This document shows positions 55,726-64,000 of a stretch of 64,000 bases of DNA, piece after piece. A model generated the notes under the pieces. That model made no database searches. It had not been told where the DNA came from and worked only from the letters and a program-made list of their open reading frames with translations. How positions within the stretch are numbered: the first letter of the stretch is position 1; the number at the start of each line of letters is the position of its first letter. The position numbers and the translations under genes were made by a program. This DNA is from Aphanomyces cochlioides (lineage: Eukaryota > Oomycota > Saprolegniomycetes > Saprolegniales > Verrucalvaceae): NCBI GenBank assembly GCA_019828595.1, contig JAHQRK010000050.1:59794-123793 (forward strand). The letters run 5' to 3'.

Positions 55726-56079
55726 ATGTTATATATTTTTGATAAAGCTATATCTAATTCCAAAAGTATTTTATATTCATTAACTTTTTTATATGGTATA
55801 CATCAATATCAATCTAAAAAAATTTGTAAAAATATTGGAATAAATCCTAAAACAACAATTAATCAATTAAAAAAAAATCAAATAAACCGTTTAATAAGTT
55901 ATATAAATAAAAATATAAAAATTGAACAAATATTAAAAAAAATTAAAAAAGATCAATTTAATAATTTATTAAATATTAAAAGAAATAAAGCAATAAGAAC
56001 TAATTTAGGTTTACCTGCACGTGGACAACGTACACATACAAATGCTAAAACTTCTAAAAAATTAAAACATTTTTTTTAA
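55726..56079 (+). CDS. rps13: Ribosomal protein S13
   Basis: 117-residue S13 at the subunit interface. It has a helix-two-turns-helix N-terminal part (LTFLYGIHQYQSKKICKNIG) and the C-terminal signature GLPARGQRTHTNAKTSKK. First gene of the plus-strand block, divergent from rpl2 with 42 bases between them, which probably contain promoters for both. rps11 follows 6 bases later, in the bacterial alpha-operon order. Confidence 0.95.
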   Translation: MLYIFDKAISNSKSILYSLTFLYGIHQYQSKKICKNIGINPKTTINQLKKNQINRLISYINKNIKIEQILKKIKKDQFNNLLNIKRNKAIRTNLGLPARGQRTHTNAKTSKKLKHFF

Positions 56080-56085
56080 ATTTAT

Positions 56086-56457
56086 ATGAATAAAAATATT
56101 ATAAAAAAAAAATTAATTGCACATTTATACGTAAATTGTATATTAAAAAATACAATCTTTAGTTTAACTAATGAAAAAGGTCAATTATATAAACAATGGT
56201 CAAGTAAATCATTAAAAAAAAAAACTAACTTAAAAAAAAATGCTTCTTATAATATACATATTATTAGCTATAAAATAAGAAAATTTCTTATTTTAAAAAA
56301 AATAAGATTTTTAAAAATATTTATAAAAGGACGAGGTGCTGGACGTTATAATTTTAATAAAAATTTAAAAAAAAAAAATATTAAAATATTATTTATTTTT
56401 GATCGAACAAATTTACCTTTTAATGGTTGTCGTTCTAAAAAATTAAAAAGACGTTAA
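56086..56457 (+). CDS. rps11: Ribosomal protein S11
   Basis: 123-residue S11 of the platform. It has NTIFSLTNEKGQLYKQWSSK near residue 20, IFIKGRGAGRYNF near 82-94 and the C-terminal signature with PFNGCRSKKLKRR, in which family members usually show 'HNGCRP.K.RR'. Normal length. It directly follows rps13. Confidence 0.94.
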   Translation: MNKNIIKKKLIAHLYVNCILKNTIFSLTNEKGQLYKQWSSKSLKKKTNLKKNASYNIHIISYKIRKFLILKKIRFLKIFIKGRGAGRYNFNKNLKKKNIKILFIFDRTNLPFNGCRSKKLKRR

Positions 56458-56473
56458 AATATATATATAATTT

Positions 56474-56561
56474 GGATAGATGGCTGAGTGGTTTAAAGTA
56501 TCAGTCTTGAAAACTGAAGTATATATAAAAATATACCGTGGGTTCAAATCCCACTCTATCC
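56474..56561 (+). tRNA. trnS(tga): tRNA-Ser (TGA)
   Basis: Class II tRNA: acceptor GGATAGA/TCTATCC, D-arm TGGCTGAGTGGTTTAAAG, anticodon loop CTTGAAA (TGA), long variable arm GTATATATAAAAATATAC and T-arm GTGGGTTCAAATCCCAC. Confidence 0.94.
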
Positions 56562-56574
56562 TTTTTATTTTTTA

Positions 56575-56645
56575 AGCTAGAGACGGAATTGAACCGTCAT
56601 TAAAGGATTTGCAATCCTTTACATTAACCATTATGTTATCTAGCC
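56575..56645 (-). tRNA. trnC(gca): tRNA-Cys (GCA)
   Basis: In sense: acceptor GGCTAGA/TCTAGCT, D-arm AACATAATGGTTAATG, anticodon stem AAGGA/TCCTT with loop TTGCAAA (GCA), and T-arm GACGGTTCAATTCCGTC. It lies on the opposite strand from its neighbours. Confidence 0.93.
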
Positions 56646-56669
56646 AATTGATTAAAATTTATTAATTAA

Positions 56670-56867
56670 ATGTTTAAAAAAAAAAATAAATTTTTTAATT
56701 ATCAAAATCAAATAATATTAACAAATGGTTCTACTTTACAAATTTTATCAGTTAAATATATTAAAAATTTAGAAATAAATCAAACTTTTTTAAAAGATTT
56801 TAATAATTTTGAAAATAAAAATATTGTTAAAGAAAATAATTTTTTAAAAAAATTAAAAAAAAATTAA
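56670..56867 (+). CDS. rpl31: Ribosomal protein L31
   Basis: A 65-residue basic protein with the L31 core: NYQNQIILTNGSTLQILSVK (family 'hP.y..v...nGst..i.S') then LEINQTFLKDFNNFENKN (family 'l..D...HpfW'). The zinc Cys residues are absent, as in many L31 proteins. Length fits. L31 is encoded in the mitochondria of several stramenopile lineages. I am fairly but not fully sure. Confidence 0.72.
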   Translation: MFKKKNKFFNYQNQIILTNGSTLQILSVKYIKNLEINQTFLKDFNNFENKNIVKENNFLKKLKKN

Positions 56868-56870
56868 TTT

Positions 56871-57595
56871 TTATATTTTATATCTTTTATAATATAAATT
56901 TAAATAAATAAATAACTCAAAAATTATTAAAAATAATAAAAAAAATAAAATTTGATTATATATTTCCGAAGTTGTTAATATTACAATAAAAAAAATAAAT
57001 TTAAAATAAAATAATTTTCTAAAAAAAATTAAAATATTTATATTTATTATATTATAATTTATTAAATAATAAATAATTATTGGATATAAAAAAACAATAT
57101 AAATATATATATAAGAAGAAAAAATAAATAAAAAATAATTATAAAGTTTAGGTTCTAAATAAAAATTAAAAATATAATTATTAGAAAAATTTATATTAAA
57201 AAAATAAATCCATATATTTGGAATAATTTTTATAAAAATAAAATAAAATAAAAATAAATTAAAAAATAAAAAAAAAATAAATTTTTAATTATTTTTACAT
57301 TTTCTTTTTTAAAAAATCCTTTAGAAAAAAAATACCAAAATTGAATAAATATAAAAGGAAATAAAACATAAAAAGAAAGGAAAATTGATAAAAAAAAATT
57401 AATTAAAAAAAATTCTGTAATATCTGTATAAATAAAATATTTTAAATTAGTTAATTTAAATAAAGGTTTTATAAATAAAAAAATTATTTGATCAGAATAT
57501 AAAGAACATATAAAAAAATAAAAAAAAAAAAAAGAAAATATTAAAAGAAATATATTGTATTTTAATTCAGTAAAATGTAATTTTAAGTATGTCAT
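56871..57595 (-). CDS. tatC: TatC translocase subunit (shift in A/T run)
   Basis: Sec-independent protein translocase core (also called mttB or ymf16), a six-helix membrane protein of about 241 residues. ATG at 57595 gives MTYLKLHFTELKYNIFLLIF (family 'HL.ELR.Rl'). Then come the FLSFYVLFPFIFIQFWYFFS segment and GFFKKENV (family 'aPgLy..Er'). Near 57232-57283 the frame shifts in an A/T run. It continues KIIPNIWIYFF and ends VILTTSEIYNQILFFLLFLIIF-type (family 'tP.D..sQ..lalP...lyE') with TAA at 56873-56871. Confidence 0.85.
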
Positions 57596-57614
57596 ATTTT
57601 ATTAATTGATAAGA

Positions 57615-57699
57615 GCCTGCTTGGTGAAATTGGTAAACACGTTAGATTTAAAATCTGATCCTATTAAAAAAGGTTATTGGTTCAAGTCCAATAGTAGGT
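57615..57699 (+). tRNA. trnL(taa): tRNA-Leu (TAA)
   Basis: Class II: acceptor GCCTGCT/AGTAGGT, D-arm TGGTGAAATTGGTAAACAC, anticodon loop TTTAAAA (TAA), variable arm, and T-arm TTGGTTCAAGTCCAA. Main Leu decoder, because TTA dominates. Confidence 0.93.
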
Positions 57700-57718
57700 A
57701 TAAATAATAAATAATATT

Positions 57719-57791
57719 ATCAAAGTAGTGGAATTGGTAAACACGTTACACTTAGGATGTAAAATTTAAGGGTTCGAATCCCTTCTTTGAT
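57719..57791 (+). tRNA. trnL(tag): tRNA-Leu (TAG)
   Basis: Acceptor ATCAAAG/CTTTGAT, D-arm AGTGGAATTGGTAAACAC, anticodon loop CTTAGGA (TAG), and a short variable arm (AAAATTT). T-arm AAGGGTTCGAATCCCTT. Confidence 0.9.
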
Positions 57792-57848
57792 ATTTCATTT
57801 TTATCTAATATAATATAATATAATTAATAAAAAAATATATTAATTTAA

Positions 57849-57918
57849 AACGAGATAGAGTAATGGTTAACTTTTAGGCTCATGACCTAAAGATGTAGGT
57901 TCGAATCCTACTCTCGTT
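57849..57918 (+). tRNA. trnM(cat): tRNA-Met (CAT)
   Basis: Acceptor AACGAGA/TCTCGTT, anticodon stem TTAGG/CCTAA with loop CTCATGA (CAT), and T-arm GTAGGTTCGAATCCTAC. Together with the CAT tRNAs at 23890 and 53190 it should cover initiator Met, elongator Met and perhaps Ile(CAU). I cannot assign which is which. Confidence 0.9.
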
Positions 57919-57937
57919 AATAAATAATTCAATTTTA

Positions 57938-58309
57938 ATGATACATTTAGAAACAAAATTAAAAATAAAAGATAATACAGGAGTAAAAATTGGACAATGT
58001 ATAAAAATATATAAAAAAAAAACTGGTACTATAGGGGATTTAATTTTAATATCTGTAAAAAGTTTACGTTTAAATAAAAAAAAAAAAATTAAAATAAATA
58101 AGGGTGATTTATTAAAAGCTTTAATAATTCAAACAAAATATTCAGTTAAAAATACAATAGGTAATTATATTAAATTTGATAATAATTGCGCAGTAATATT
58201 AAATAATCAAAATAAACTTATGGGGACTAGAATTTTAGGACCTATAACTTCAGAATTTCGAAAAAAAAAACAATTTAAAATTTTATCTTTATCTTCATAT
58301 ATTTTATAA
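57938..58309 (+). CDS. rpl14: Ribosomal protein L14
   Basis: 123-residue L14, normal length. It starts MIHLETKLKIKDNTGVKIGQ (family 'MIq..T.L.vaDNSGa') and ends with the GTRILGPITSEFR signature. The rpl14-rpl5 pair with a 2-base gap keeps the bacterial spc order. Confidence 0.96.
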   Translation: MIHLETKLKIKDNTGVKIGQCIKIYKKKTGTIGDLILISVKSLRLNKKKKIKINKGDLLKALIIQTKYSVKNTIGNYIKFDNNCAVILNNQNKLMGTRILGPITSEFRKKKQFKILSLSSYIL

Positions 58310-58311
58310 AA

Positions 58312-58860
58312 ATGAATCACATTAAAAAACATTTTAATCATAATGTAAATTATGATTTAATAACTAAATTAAATATCATTAATATTTTTGATATACCTAA
58401 AATAAATAAAATAATATTAAATATAGGTCTAAAAAATTCAAATATGGAAAAAAAAAAAATGACTTCTATAATTTTATTATTAAGATTAATAATAAATCAA
58501 CAAGTTTTAAATACAAAATCAAAAAAAAATAATATTATTTTAAAAATAAAAAAAGGCGATATTACTGGTTGTAAATTAACTTTAAGAAAACAAAATATGT
58601 ATTTTTTTTTAGAAAAATTAATAATTTTTATATTACCAAATATAAAAGAATTTAAAGGGTTATTAATTAATAGAAAAACTAAAAATATTTTAAATTTTAA
58701 AATTTCAAATATTTTAAATTTCTTTGAATTAGAAAAAGAATTTTTAAAATTTCAAAATTTACCTTATATTGATATAAATTTACATACCAATAATACTAAT
58801 TCATATAATCATTTTTTAATATTATTAAATCAATTAAATATTCCAATAAAAAATAATTAG
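58312..58860 (+). CDS. rpl5: Ribosomal protein L5
   Basis: 182-residue L5, which in bacteria contacts 5S rRNA. It has IPKINKIILNIGLKNSN near residues 29-45, IKKGDITGCKLTLRKQNMYF near 81-100 and LPNIKEFKGL near 109-118 (family 'l.RiRDFrGl'). The last base of its TAG stop is the first base of trnG, so transcript cutting must fall exactly there. Presence of rpl5 makes the question of a mitochondrial 5S rRNA relevant. Confidence 0.94.
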   Translation: MNHIKKHFNHNVNYDLITKLNIINIFDIPKINKIILNIGLKNSNMEKKKMTSIILLLRLIINQQVLNTKSKKNNIILKIKKGDITGCKLTLRKQNMYFFLEKLIIFILPNIKEFKGLLINRKTKNILNFKISNILNFFELEKEFLKFQNLPYIDINLHTNNTNSYNHFLILLNQLNIPIKNN

Positions 58861-58931
58861 CGAAAATAACTCAATTGGTAGAGTATAATCTTGCCAAGAT
58901 TAAGGTCGCGGGTTCGAATCCCGTTTTTCGC
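58860..58931 (+). tRNA. trnG(gcc): tRNA-Gly (GCC)
   Basis: Acceptor GCGAAAA/TTTTCGC, D-arm AACTCAATTGGTAGAGT, anticodon stem AATCT/AGATT with loop TGCCA (GCC), and T-arm GCGGGTTCGAATCCCGT. It overlaps the rpl5 stop by one base. Confidence 0.93.
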
Positions 58932-58974
58932 TTATTAATATATATAATAAATATATTATTATAATCTTTTAAAA

Positions 58975-59056
58975 GAAGAAATGGCTGAGTGGTTTAAGGC
59001 GGTAGACTGTAAATCTATTAGAATATTCTATCATAGGTTCGAATCCTATTTTCTTC
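58975..59056 (+). tRNA. trnY(gta): tRNA-Tyr (GTA)
   Basis: Class II: acceptor GAAGAAA/TTTCTTC, D-arm TGGCTGAGTGGTTTAAGGC, anticodon loop CTGTAAA (GTA), long variable arm TAGAATATTCTA, and T-arm ATAGGTTCGAATCCTAT. Confidence 0.93.
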
Positions 59057-59060
59057 AAAA

Positions 59061-59133
59061 TCTTCAGTAACTCAATTGGTTAGAGTGTAGAGCTGTTAAC
59101 TCTAAAGTTATAGGTTCAAGTCCTATCTGAAGA
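59061..59133 (+). tRNA. trnN(gtt): tRNA-Asn (GTT)
   Basis: Acceptor TCTTCAG/CTGAAGA, D-arm AACTCAATTGGTTAGAGT, anticodon stem AGAGC with loop CTGTTAA (GTT), and T-arm ATAGGTTCAAGTCCTAT. Confidence 0.93.
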
Positions 59134-59223
59134 GTTTTATTTTTTTATATTATTTAAATTAAATAATATAAAAAAATAATAAATAATTTAATAAGTTTAT
59201 TTAAAATTAATAATTTAATTTAA

Positions 59224-60753
59224 ATGGCTATTGAATTATCCTATATACTTGAATCTAATATTAAAAATTTTAAAAGTGAAAAAAAATTAGAAGAAACTGG
59301 TATAGTTTTATCTATGAGTGATGGTATAGCACGTTGTTATGGGTTAACAAAAATACAAGCTGGTGAAATGGTTGAATTTAATAAAGGTAATATTAAAGGA
59401 ATGGCTTTAAATTTAGAACCGGATGTTGTAGGTGTTGTTGTTTTTAGTAATGAAAGAGAAATTCAAGAAGGTAATTTTGTAAAAAGAACAGGTTCAATTG
59501 TAAGTGTTCCTATTGGTGAAGGTTTATTAGGACGTGTTGTTGATGCTTTAGGACAACCTATTGATGGAAAAGGTCAAATTAAATCTGATAAATTAAGTAG
59601 AGTTGAAATTAAAGCTCCTGGTATTATGCCAAGACAATCTGTTAGTGAGCCTGTTCAAACAGGTTTAAAAGCTGTTGATAGTTTAATTCCTATTGGTAGA
59701 GGTCAAAGAGAATTAATAATTGGTGATAGACAAACAGGAAAAACCTCTATTGCTATAGATACTATCATTAATCAAGTAAATGCTCATCAAACAGGTGATA
59801 AAAATAATCAATTATATTGTATTTATGTTGCTGTTGGTCAAAAAAGATCTACTGTTGCTGATTTAACTAAAACTTTAGAAGAAAAAAACGCTTTATTTTT
59901 TTCTATAGTTGTAGCTGCAACTGCTTCTGATTCAGCTCCTTTACAATTTTTAGCACCTTATACTGGATGTACTTTAGGAGAATATTTTAGAGATAATGGT
60001 CAACATGCAGTTATTTTTTATGATGATTTATCTAAACAAGCTGTAGCTTATCGCCAAATGTCTTTATTATTAAGAAGACCTCCAGGTAGAGAAGCTTATC
60101 CTGGTGATGTTTTTTATTTACACTCTAGATTATTAGAAAGAGCTGCTAAAATGAATGTAAAAATTGGTGGAGGTTCATTAACTGCATTACCAGTTATTGA
60201 AACACAAGCTGGTGACGTATCTGCATATATTCCAACAAATGTTATTTCAATTACTGATGGTCAAATATTTTTAGAAACAGAATTATTTAATCAAGGACAA
60301 AGACCTGCAATTAGTGTAGGGTTATCAGTAAGTCGTGTAGGTTCTTCGGCTCAAATTAAAGCTATGAAACAAATTGCTGGTTCAATGAAATTAGAATTAG
60401 CACAATTTCGAGAAGTACAAGCTTTCTCTCAATTTGGTTCTGATTTAGATGCTGCAACTCAACAACAATTACATAGAGGTGTAAGATTAACTGAAATGTT
60501 AAAACAAGGTTTAAATGTTCCTTTAAATGTTGAAGATCAAATTGTTATTATTTTCTTAGGAGTTAGAGGTTTTTTAGATAAAATTGAAGTTAGAAAAATA
60601 GCTGAGTTCGAAGAATCTTGGTTACAATTTATAAAAACTAAACATAATAATATTTTAACTGAAATTTCTACTAAAAAAATTATTAGTAAAAAATTAGAAA
60701 ATCAATTAAAAGATTTAGCAATTGAATTTACAAATCAATATATAAATAATTAA
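59224..60753 (+). CDS. atp1: ATP synthase F1 subunit alpha
   Basis: 509-residue alpha subunit of the ATP synthase F1 head. It has the Walker A motif GDRQTGKT at 167-174, [20 protein letters not shown] before it, the [20 protein letters not shown] segment near 228-247, and the alpha-subunit Arg block [19 protein letters not shown] with the arginine finger. Length is normal. Open throughout, and richer in non-T-run codons than most neighbours, which may explain why it is not shifted. It ends 40 bases before repeat copy C. Confidence 0.98.
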   Translation: MAIELSYILESNIKNFKSEKKLEETGIVLSMSDGIARCYGLTKIQAGEMVEFNKGNIKGMALNLEPDVVGVVVFSNEREIQEGNFVKRTGSIVSVPIGEGLLGRVVDALGQPIDGKGQIKSDKLSRVEIKAPGIMPRQSVSEPVQTGLKAVDSLIPIGRGQRELIIGDRQTGKTSIAIDTIINQVNAHQTGDKNNQLYCIYVAVGQKRSTVADLTKTLEEKNALFFSIVVAATASDSAPLQFLAPYTGCTLGEYFRDNGQHAVIFYDDLSKQAVAYRQMSLLLRRPPGREAYPGDVFYLHSRLLERAAKMNVKIGGGSLTALPVIETQAGDVSAYIPTNVISITDGQIFLETELFNQGQRPAISVGLSVSRVGSSAQIKAMKQIAGSMKLELAQFREVQAFSQFGSDLDAATQQQLHRGVRLTEMLKQGLNVPLNVEDQIVIIFLGVRGFLDKIEVRKIAEFEESWLQFIKTKHNNILTEISTKKIISKKLENQLKDLAIEFTNQYINN

Positions 60754-60822
60754 AAAGTTTATTATTTATTACTAGTTATTTTTATTTATATAATTATTTA
60801 ATTTTTTAAATAAATAAAAAAA

Positions 60823-60990
60823 AAATAAATTAAGATATAATATTAAAAAATATTATAATTAATAAAAAATTGTAAATATTTACAATTTTTTTTGAGTATT
60901 TTGATAAAAAATATAAAAGTTAGATATATATATATTTTTTGTATATATATATATTTTTTTCTCGAAATTTATATAATAAAATATAAATTA
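60823..60990 (+). repeat. rps7-nad7 block before orf282, copy C
   Basis: Carries the rps7-end words, the 28-base palindrome (60864-60891) and the CTCGAAATTTATATAATAAA leader. It joins directly to the orf282 start context, with no orf300 between. Confidence 0.85.
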
Positions 60991-61004
60991 TTATTATAAC
61001 ATAC

Positions 61005-61853
61005 ATGGAAACCTTATTTTCACCAGATTACTTATTACATTTAACAAATGATCAAATTAATTTTTTAGCCAACAACGTTACGTACTTTGTCGAATATAGG
61101 AAATTTTTGGATTTCTATGGATTTGTGGAAATTATTGCGCATAGAGGTGTAAACGAAATTTCAAGGCTGCCGGATACCTACGCGCGCGATTTTATCATTT
61201 TTTTTAATAGAAATATTATCCTTTATGAAACATTACACGGCCCTGAAATAAGAGGAATTTTGTATAAGAGCCGTTTTGCATTTGATCTATTAGTGGGTTT
61301 TAAGCCCCTAGCCAATTTTTTTTTTTTAAATGGCAGTTCTTTGATTGCACACCATCAAAATTCACTTTCTTTCTTTGGTACCTTGGGCGGAAATTTTGAA
61401 GGAACAACTGTATTAACTCAAATATTAGCTAATATGGATTCGAAAGATGTAACTATTTTTAATTTTTTAAATGATAAAGTTAATCCAAATGTAATCGTTT
61501 TTTATTATAATTATATAAAATTGTACCAAGTGTTGCAGTCAGAGTATGCAATAATTCGAAGATTACGGAAAATAAAAGATATTATAAAAAAGGATTATAA
61601 AAAAAAACAAATTCAAGAAGATTCTTGGTTATTTGATATAAATGATTGTCTAAAAAAAATTAATTTAAAAATTAATACGCCTTATCTTCAAAAAATGAGT
61701 CATTCAAAATTGAAAAAAAAATTTAAATATATTGAAAAATCTTTTAATAATTATATTGATTATAAAATAAATATAGCTTTATGTCTTAAAAAAAAGAATC
61801 AAAATAAAAATTATTCAGAAGTTTTTGAAATTATTAAAAAATTTTATAAATAA
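61005..61853 (+). CDS. Unknown protein orf282, copy C (intact)
   Basis: The only unbroken copy, 282 residues from METLFSPDYLLHLTNDQINF to KNYSEVFEIIKKFYK. The N-terminal region to about residue 160 is of mixed composition (GTLGGNFEGTTVLTQILANM is a small-residue stretch at about 127-146). The C-terminal 120 residues are lysine-rich and probably helical. No family recognised. The G+C-rich patch at 61160-61200 and the captured leader suggest an acquired gene. Confidence 0.65.
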   Translation: METLFSPDYLLHLTNDQINFLANNVTYFVEYRKFLDFYGFVEIIAHRGVNEISRLPDTYARDFIIFFNRNIILYETLHGPEIRGILYKSRFAFDLLVGFKPLANFFFLNGSSLIAHHQNSLSFFGTLGGNFEGTTVLTQILANMDSKDVTIFNFLNDKVNPNVIVFYYNYIKLYQVLQSEYAIIRRLRKIKDIIKKDYKKKQIQEDSWLFDINDCLKKINLKINTPYLQKMSHSKLKKKFKYIEKSFNNYIDYKINIALCLKKKNQNKNYSEVFEIIKKFYK

Positions 61854-61914
61854 TATAATAAAAAAAAATATATATATTATTATATTAATAATATATATAT
61901 CCTAATAAAAAAAC

Positions 61915-62442
61915 ATGTTTTATATAATTTTAATAAAAATTTATAATATGATTTATCTTTTATATTTTAGAATATTTAATAAAGATATTGTATTATTTAA
62001 CAAAGAAATAAAATTAAAACAAATAGTAAGTTTTGACAAAAATTTTATAAAAAAAGATATTTTAGAACAACAAATTAATTTAAATGAAAATTCATTTATA
62101 GATTTTTTAAATATTTATTCCAATTATTACTATATTTTATTTGATTTAATAATAGTTATATCAATATTAATTTTTTTATATTATTTTTTTAATAATAGTA
62201 ATAATAATCCTGGTATTGATTCAGGTTATGAAAATTTATCTTTAATTGATTTAAAAATTATTATAAAAGCAAAATTTCAAATGTTTTTAGAAGATAATAG
62301 CTCTTTAAATGATGCTCAATTAGCTATATTAAATAAAAAATTAGATGAATTGTTATATAATTTAAATTTAGGTCTATATAAAGGATCATCATTAGATTTT
62401 ATTTCAACTCAAATTAACGAAATATTTAAAAATATAATTTAA
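61915..62442 (+). CDS. Unknown membrane protein orf175, copy C
   Basis: Identical in protein to copies A and B (175 residues). It lies 61 bases after orf282, behind the AT hairpin. Confidence 0.6.
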   Translation: MFYIILIKIYNMIYLLYFRIFNKDIVLFNKEIKLKQIVSFDKNFIKKDILEQQINLNENSFIDFLNIYSNYYYILFDLIIVISILIFLYYFFNNSNNNPGIDSGYENLSLIDLKIIIKAKFQMFLEDNSSLNDAQLAILNKKLDELLYNLNLGLYKGSSLDFISTQINEIFKNII

Positions 62443-62535
62443 TATTTAATTACTATTTATTTAATATTTTATAAATAATAATTCATATAATATAATATTA
62501 ATATAAATTTAGTATTTACCTATTTATAATTTATT

Positions 62536-62719
62536 TATTTTTATAAATGATAAAATAAAAAATATTTAATTATAAATATAATAAATATTATATTTTATAT
62601 ATATTTTAAAAAATTAATTTTAACAATATAAATAAAATAATGGAATTAGGTTAAAAAATAATTAATTATTGGAAGTATTTTTAATAAATATTGACCATAA
62701 TTTTTTTCTTTAAAGATTT
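62536..62719. repeat. nad5 3' end / nad9 fragment block, copy C
   Basis: As 14500-14680, with a slightly longer T run after CCATAA. Confidence 0.75.
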
Positions 62720-62761
62720 ATTTTTAGTTTTTTTTATTCTAATAAAATAAAATTATAAAAA

Positions 62762-62980
62762 TAAAAAGTGGTTGAGGATTTACTTCATTCAATTAATAGA
62801 GCGTGGGACAAACAATCTCTTAAAGTTATAAGTGCAAGTCCTATTCATTATTATTTTTTTATAAATAAGGGAAGTAGCATTAGTTTTTAGAATGGAAAAT
62901 TAAAAGTTTGAGTTGCCTTTTTATCTTTTTTATATAAAGAAAAATAAACTTAATAATACAATATAAATAAATTTCTTTTT
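62762..62980 (+). pseudogene. Decayed trnM-trnP cluster, copy C
   Basis: As 14725-14945. The anticodon and acceptor stems do not pair. Confidence 0.7.
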
Positions 62981-63016
62981 TGATATAAAATAATCATAAA
63001 TTATTATTTTATATCA

Positions 63017-63445
63017 GAACAGATATTTGTTTGAAATACAAAAGAATTTTTTGTCTTATTTATATATAAAATTTTTGATTATTTTTCTTTTTTTTTCACT
63101 TCCTAATAAGAAGCTTACATTTTTGTAATTAAATAAAAGTTTAAATTCAGCTTTTTTTGTATTTATTTTGATAATTAAATATTATTTATTTATTTATAAA
63201 ATATTTAAATCTTAATTCCCTTGTTGAAAAAGTATTTAGATAAATTTTTTTTTTATACATGCTTTTGAAATAATTGCAGATTTTATAAATTTTTTTAAAT
63301 ATAATATAAATATTTGATTTAATAAAATAAAAAATAATATAAAATTTTAATGTTATATATTATTTTTTATTTTATTAAATTTTATAATAATAATATATAA
63401 ATAACATAAATATTATTTATTTTATATTTTTATAATAAAAATAAT
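63017..63445. other. AT-rich spacer, copy C
   Basis: As 14983-15414. No gene seen. Confidence 0.5.
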
Positions 63446-64000
63446 TAGTATGAATAAGCTGAATATTTTACAATACTTACACTTTTCACCTATTATGTTT
63501 TAGTCTAAAACAATTTCAAAAAAAAGTTTTAAGAAAGGTTTCTTGCTTAGATGCTTTCAGCAATTATCCTATATAATTTAGCTACTTTCTAAACCCAACT
63601 CACGTACCACTTTTAATCGGCGAACATCCGAAGACCTTGGCTTTCTTCAGCTCCAGGATGTGATGAGTCGACATCGAGATACCAAACGACTCCGTCAATA
63701 GGAGCTCTTAGGAGTCATCAGCCTGTTATCCCCGGGAGTACCTTTTATCCGTCTGTAGAGCGATAATTTTTCCACAAAGAATTATCGGATCACTATGACC
63801 GACTTTCGTCCCTGTTTGATATGTCTATCTTACAATCAAACAAGCTTATACCATTACATTCCACAATTGATATTTTTTTCCAATTTTGAGCTTACCTTTA
63901 TTACACCTTGGTTACTCTTTGGGAGGAGTAAAGGTTCACGGGGTCTTTCCGTCTAACTATAGAAAAAAGAGAATCCGCATCTTCACGGATAATTCAAATT
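63446..64000 (-). pseudogene. rnl: Broken rnl 3' part, copy C
   Basis: Matches the rnl 3' region of copy A (15415 onward) but with a deletion of about 127 bases corresponding to 15555-15681, which removes the sarcin-ricin loop. A second deletion of about 170 bases corresponds to 16012-16183. Small insertions and substitutions also occur (for example TCTGTAGAGCG near 63754 and GAAAAAAGAGAATCC near 63962). It cannot make a working 23S rRNA as read. It may be a true pseudogene or poor sequence near a contig end. Confidence 0.75.

Larger units (their letters stand above)
60793..64000 (+). repeat. Third, partial copy (C) of the ORF-rnl end of the inverted repeat
   Basis: Same direction as copy A. 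It starts with the TTATTTAATTTTTTAAATAA spacer before the rps7-nad7 block, goes straight from that leader to orf282 (orf300 missing), then orf175, the nad5/nad9 block, decayed tRNAs, the stem-loop and the 3' end of rnl. Up to about 63580 it equals copy A apart from A/T run lengths. Beyond that it has deletions and base changes. The right end lies beyond the window. Confidence 0.9.

Overview
The window is a very AT-rich mitochondrial genome segment (roughly four fifths A+T by eye) from a protist, most likely a stramenopile close to oomycetes or hyphochytrids (pseudofungi). The reasons are: all reading frames work with the standard genetic code (TGG for Trp, TTA for Leu, TAA/TAG stops); the gene set is bacterial-like and rich, with nad7, nad9, nad11, atp1, tatC and about 18 ribosomal protein genes; the order is trnF-rps10-trnR-trnQ-trnI-trnV; ribosomal clusters of S10/spc type survive; there is a long inverted repeat carrying both rRNAs; and no trnT is visible. 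Placement inside stramenopiles is inference.

Layout: 1-20221 is inverted repeat copy A (its outer end is cut by the window start, inside rps2). It holds the rps2 3' end, rps4, nad2, trnF, rps10, trnR, trnQ, trnI, trnV, rps12, rps7, nad7, a probable rpl10, trnH, nad4, cox3, atp6, cox2, cox1, three unknown ORFs, rnl (minus) and rns (plus). 20222-29732 is a single-copy region with nad9, cob, nad3, trnG/E/D, nad6, trnR, atp9, trnS/M/P/W, nad11, nad1, nad4L and nad5. 29733-49939 is inverted repeat copy B. 49940-60790 is a second unique region: rps2, rpl6, rps8, rps14, trnA, trnK, atp8, an unknown ORF, a CAT tRNA, rpl16, rps3, rps19 and rpl2 on the minus strand; then rps13, rps11, trnS, rpl31, trnL x2, trnM, rpl14, rpl5, trnG, trnY, trnN and atp1 on the plus strand, with trnC and tatC on minus among them. 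From about 60790 to 64000 there is a third, partial copy (C, same direction as A) of the ORF/rnl end of the repeat, ending in a broken rnl.

The genes form a coherent set: respiratory complexes I (nad1-7, 4L, 9, 11), III (cob), IV (cox1-3) and ATP synthase (atp1, 6, 8, 9), the TatC translocase subunit, and a mitochondrial ribosome with its tRNAs. The unusual part is the 3.7 kb between cox1 and rnl (11687-15415, repeated in B and partly in C). It is a mosaic of copied pieces of resident genes (nad4 3' end, rps7 3' end plus nad7 leader and first codons, nad5 3' end plus nad9 5' end, a decayed trnM/trnP cluster) woven around three ORFs I cannot assign. Two of these ORFs have stretches that are clearly richer in G+C than the rest.

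Many genes are interrupted by one-base shifts at long A or T runs, and the two repeat copies disagree at those places. For most of them one copy is intact. I read these as sequence errors, not as true pseudogenes. Genes hidden by such shifts (rps10, atp8, nad9, tatC, cox2, the 5' end of nad11) are listed as whole genes.
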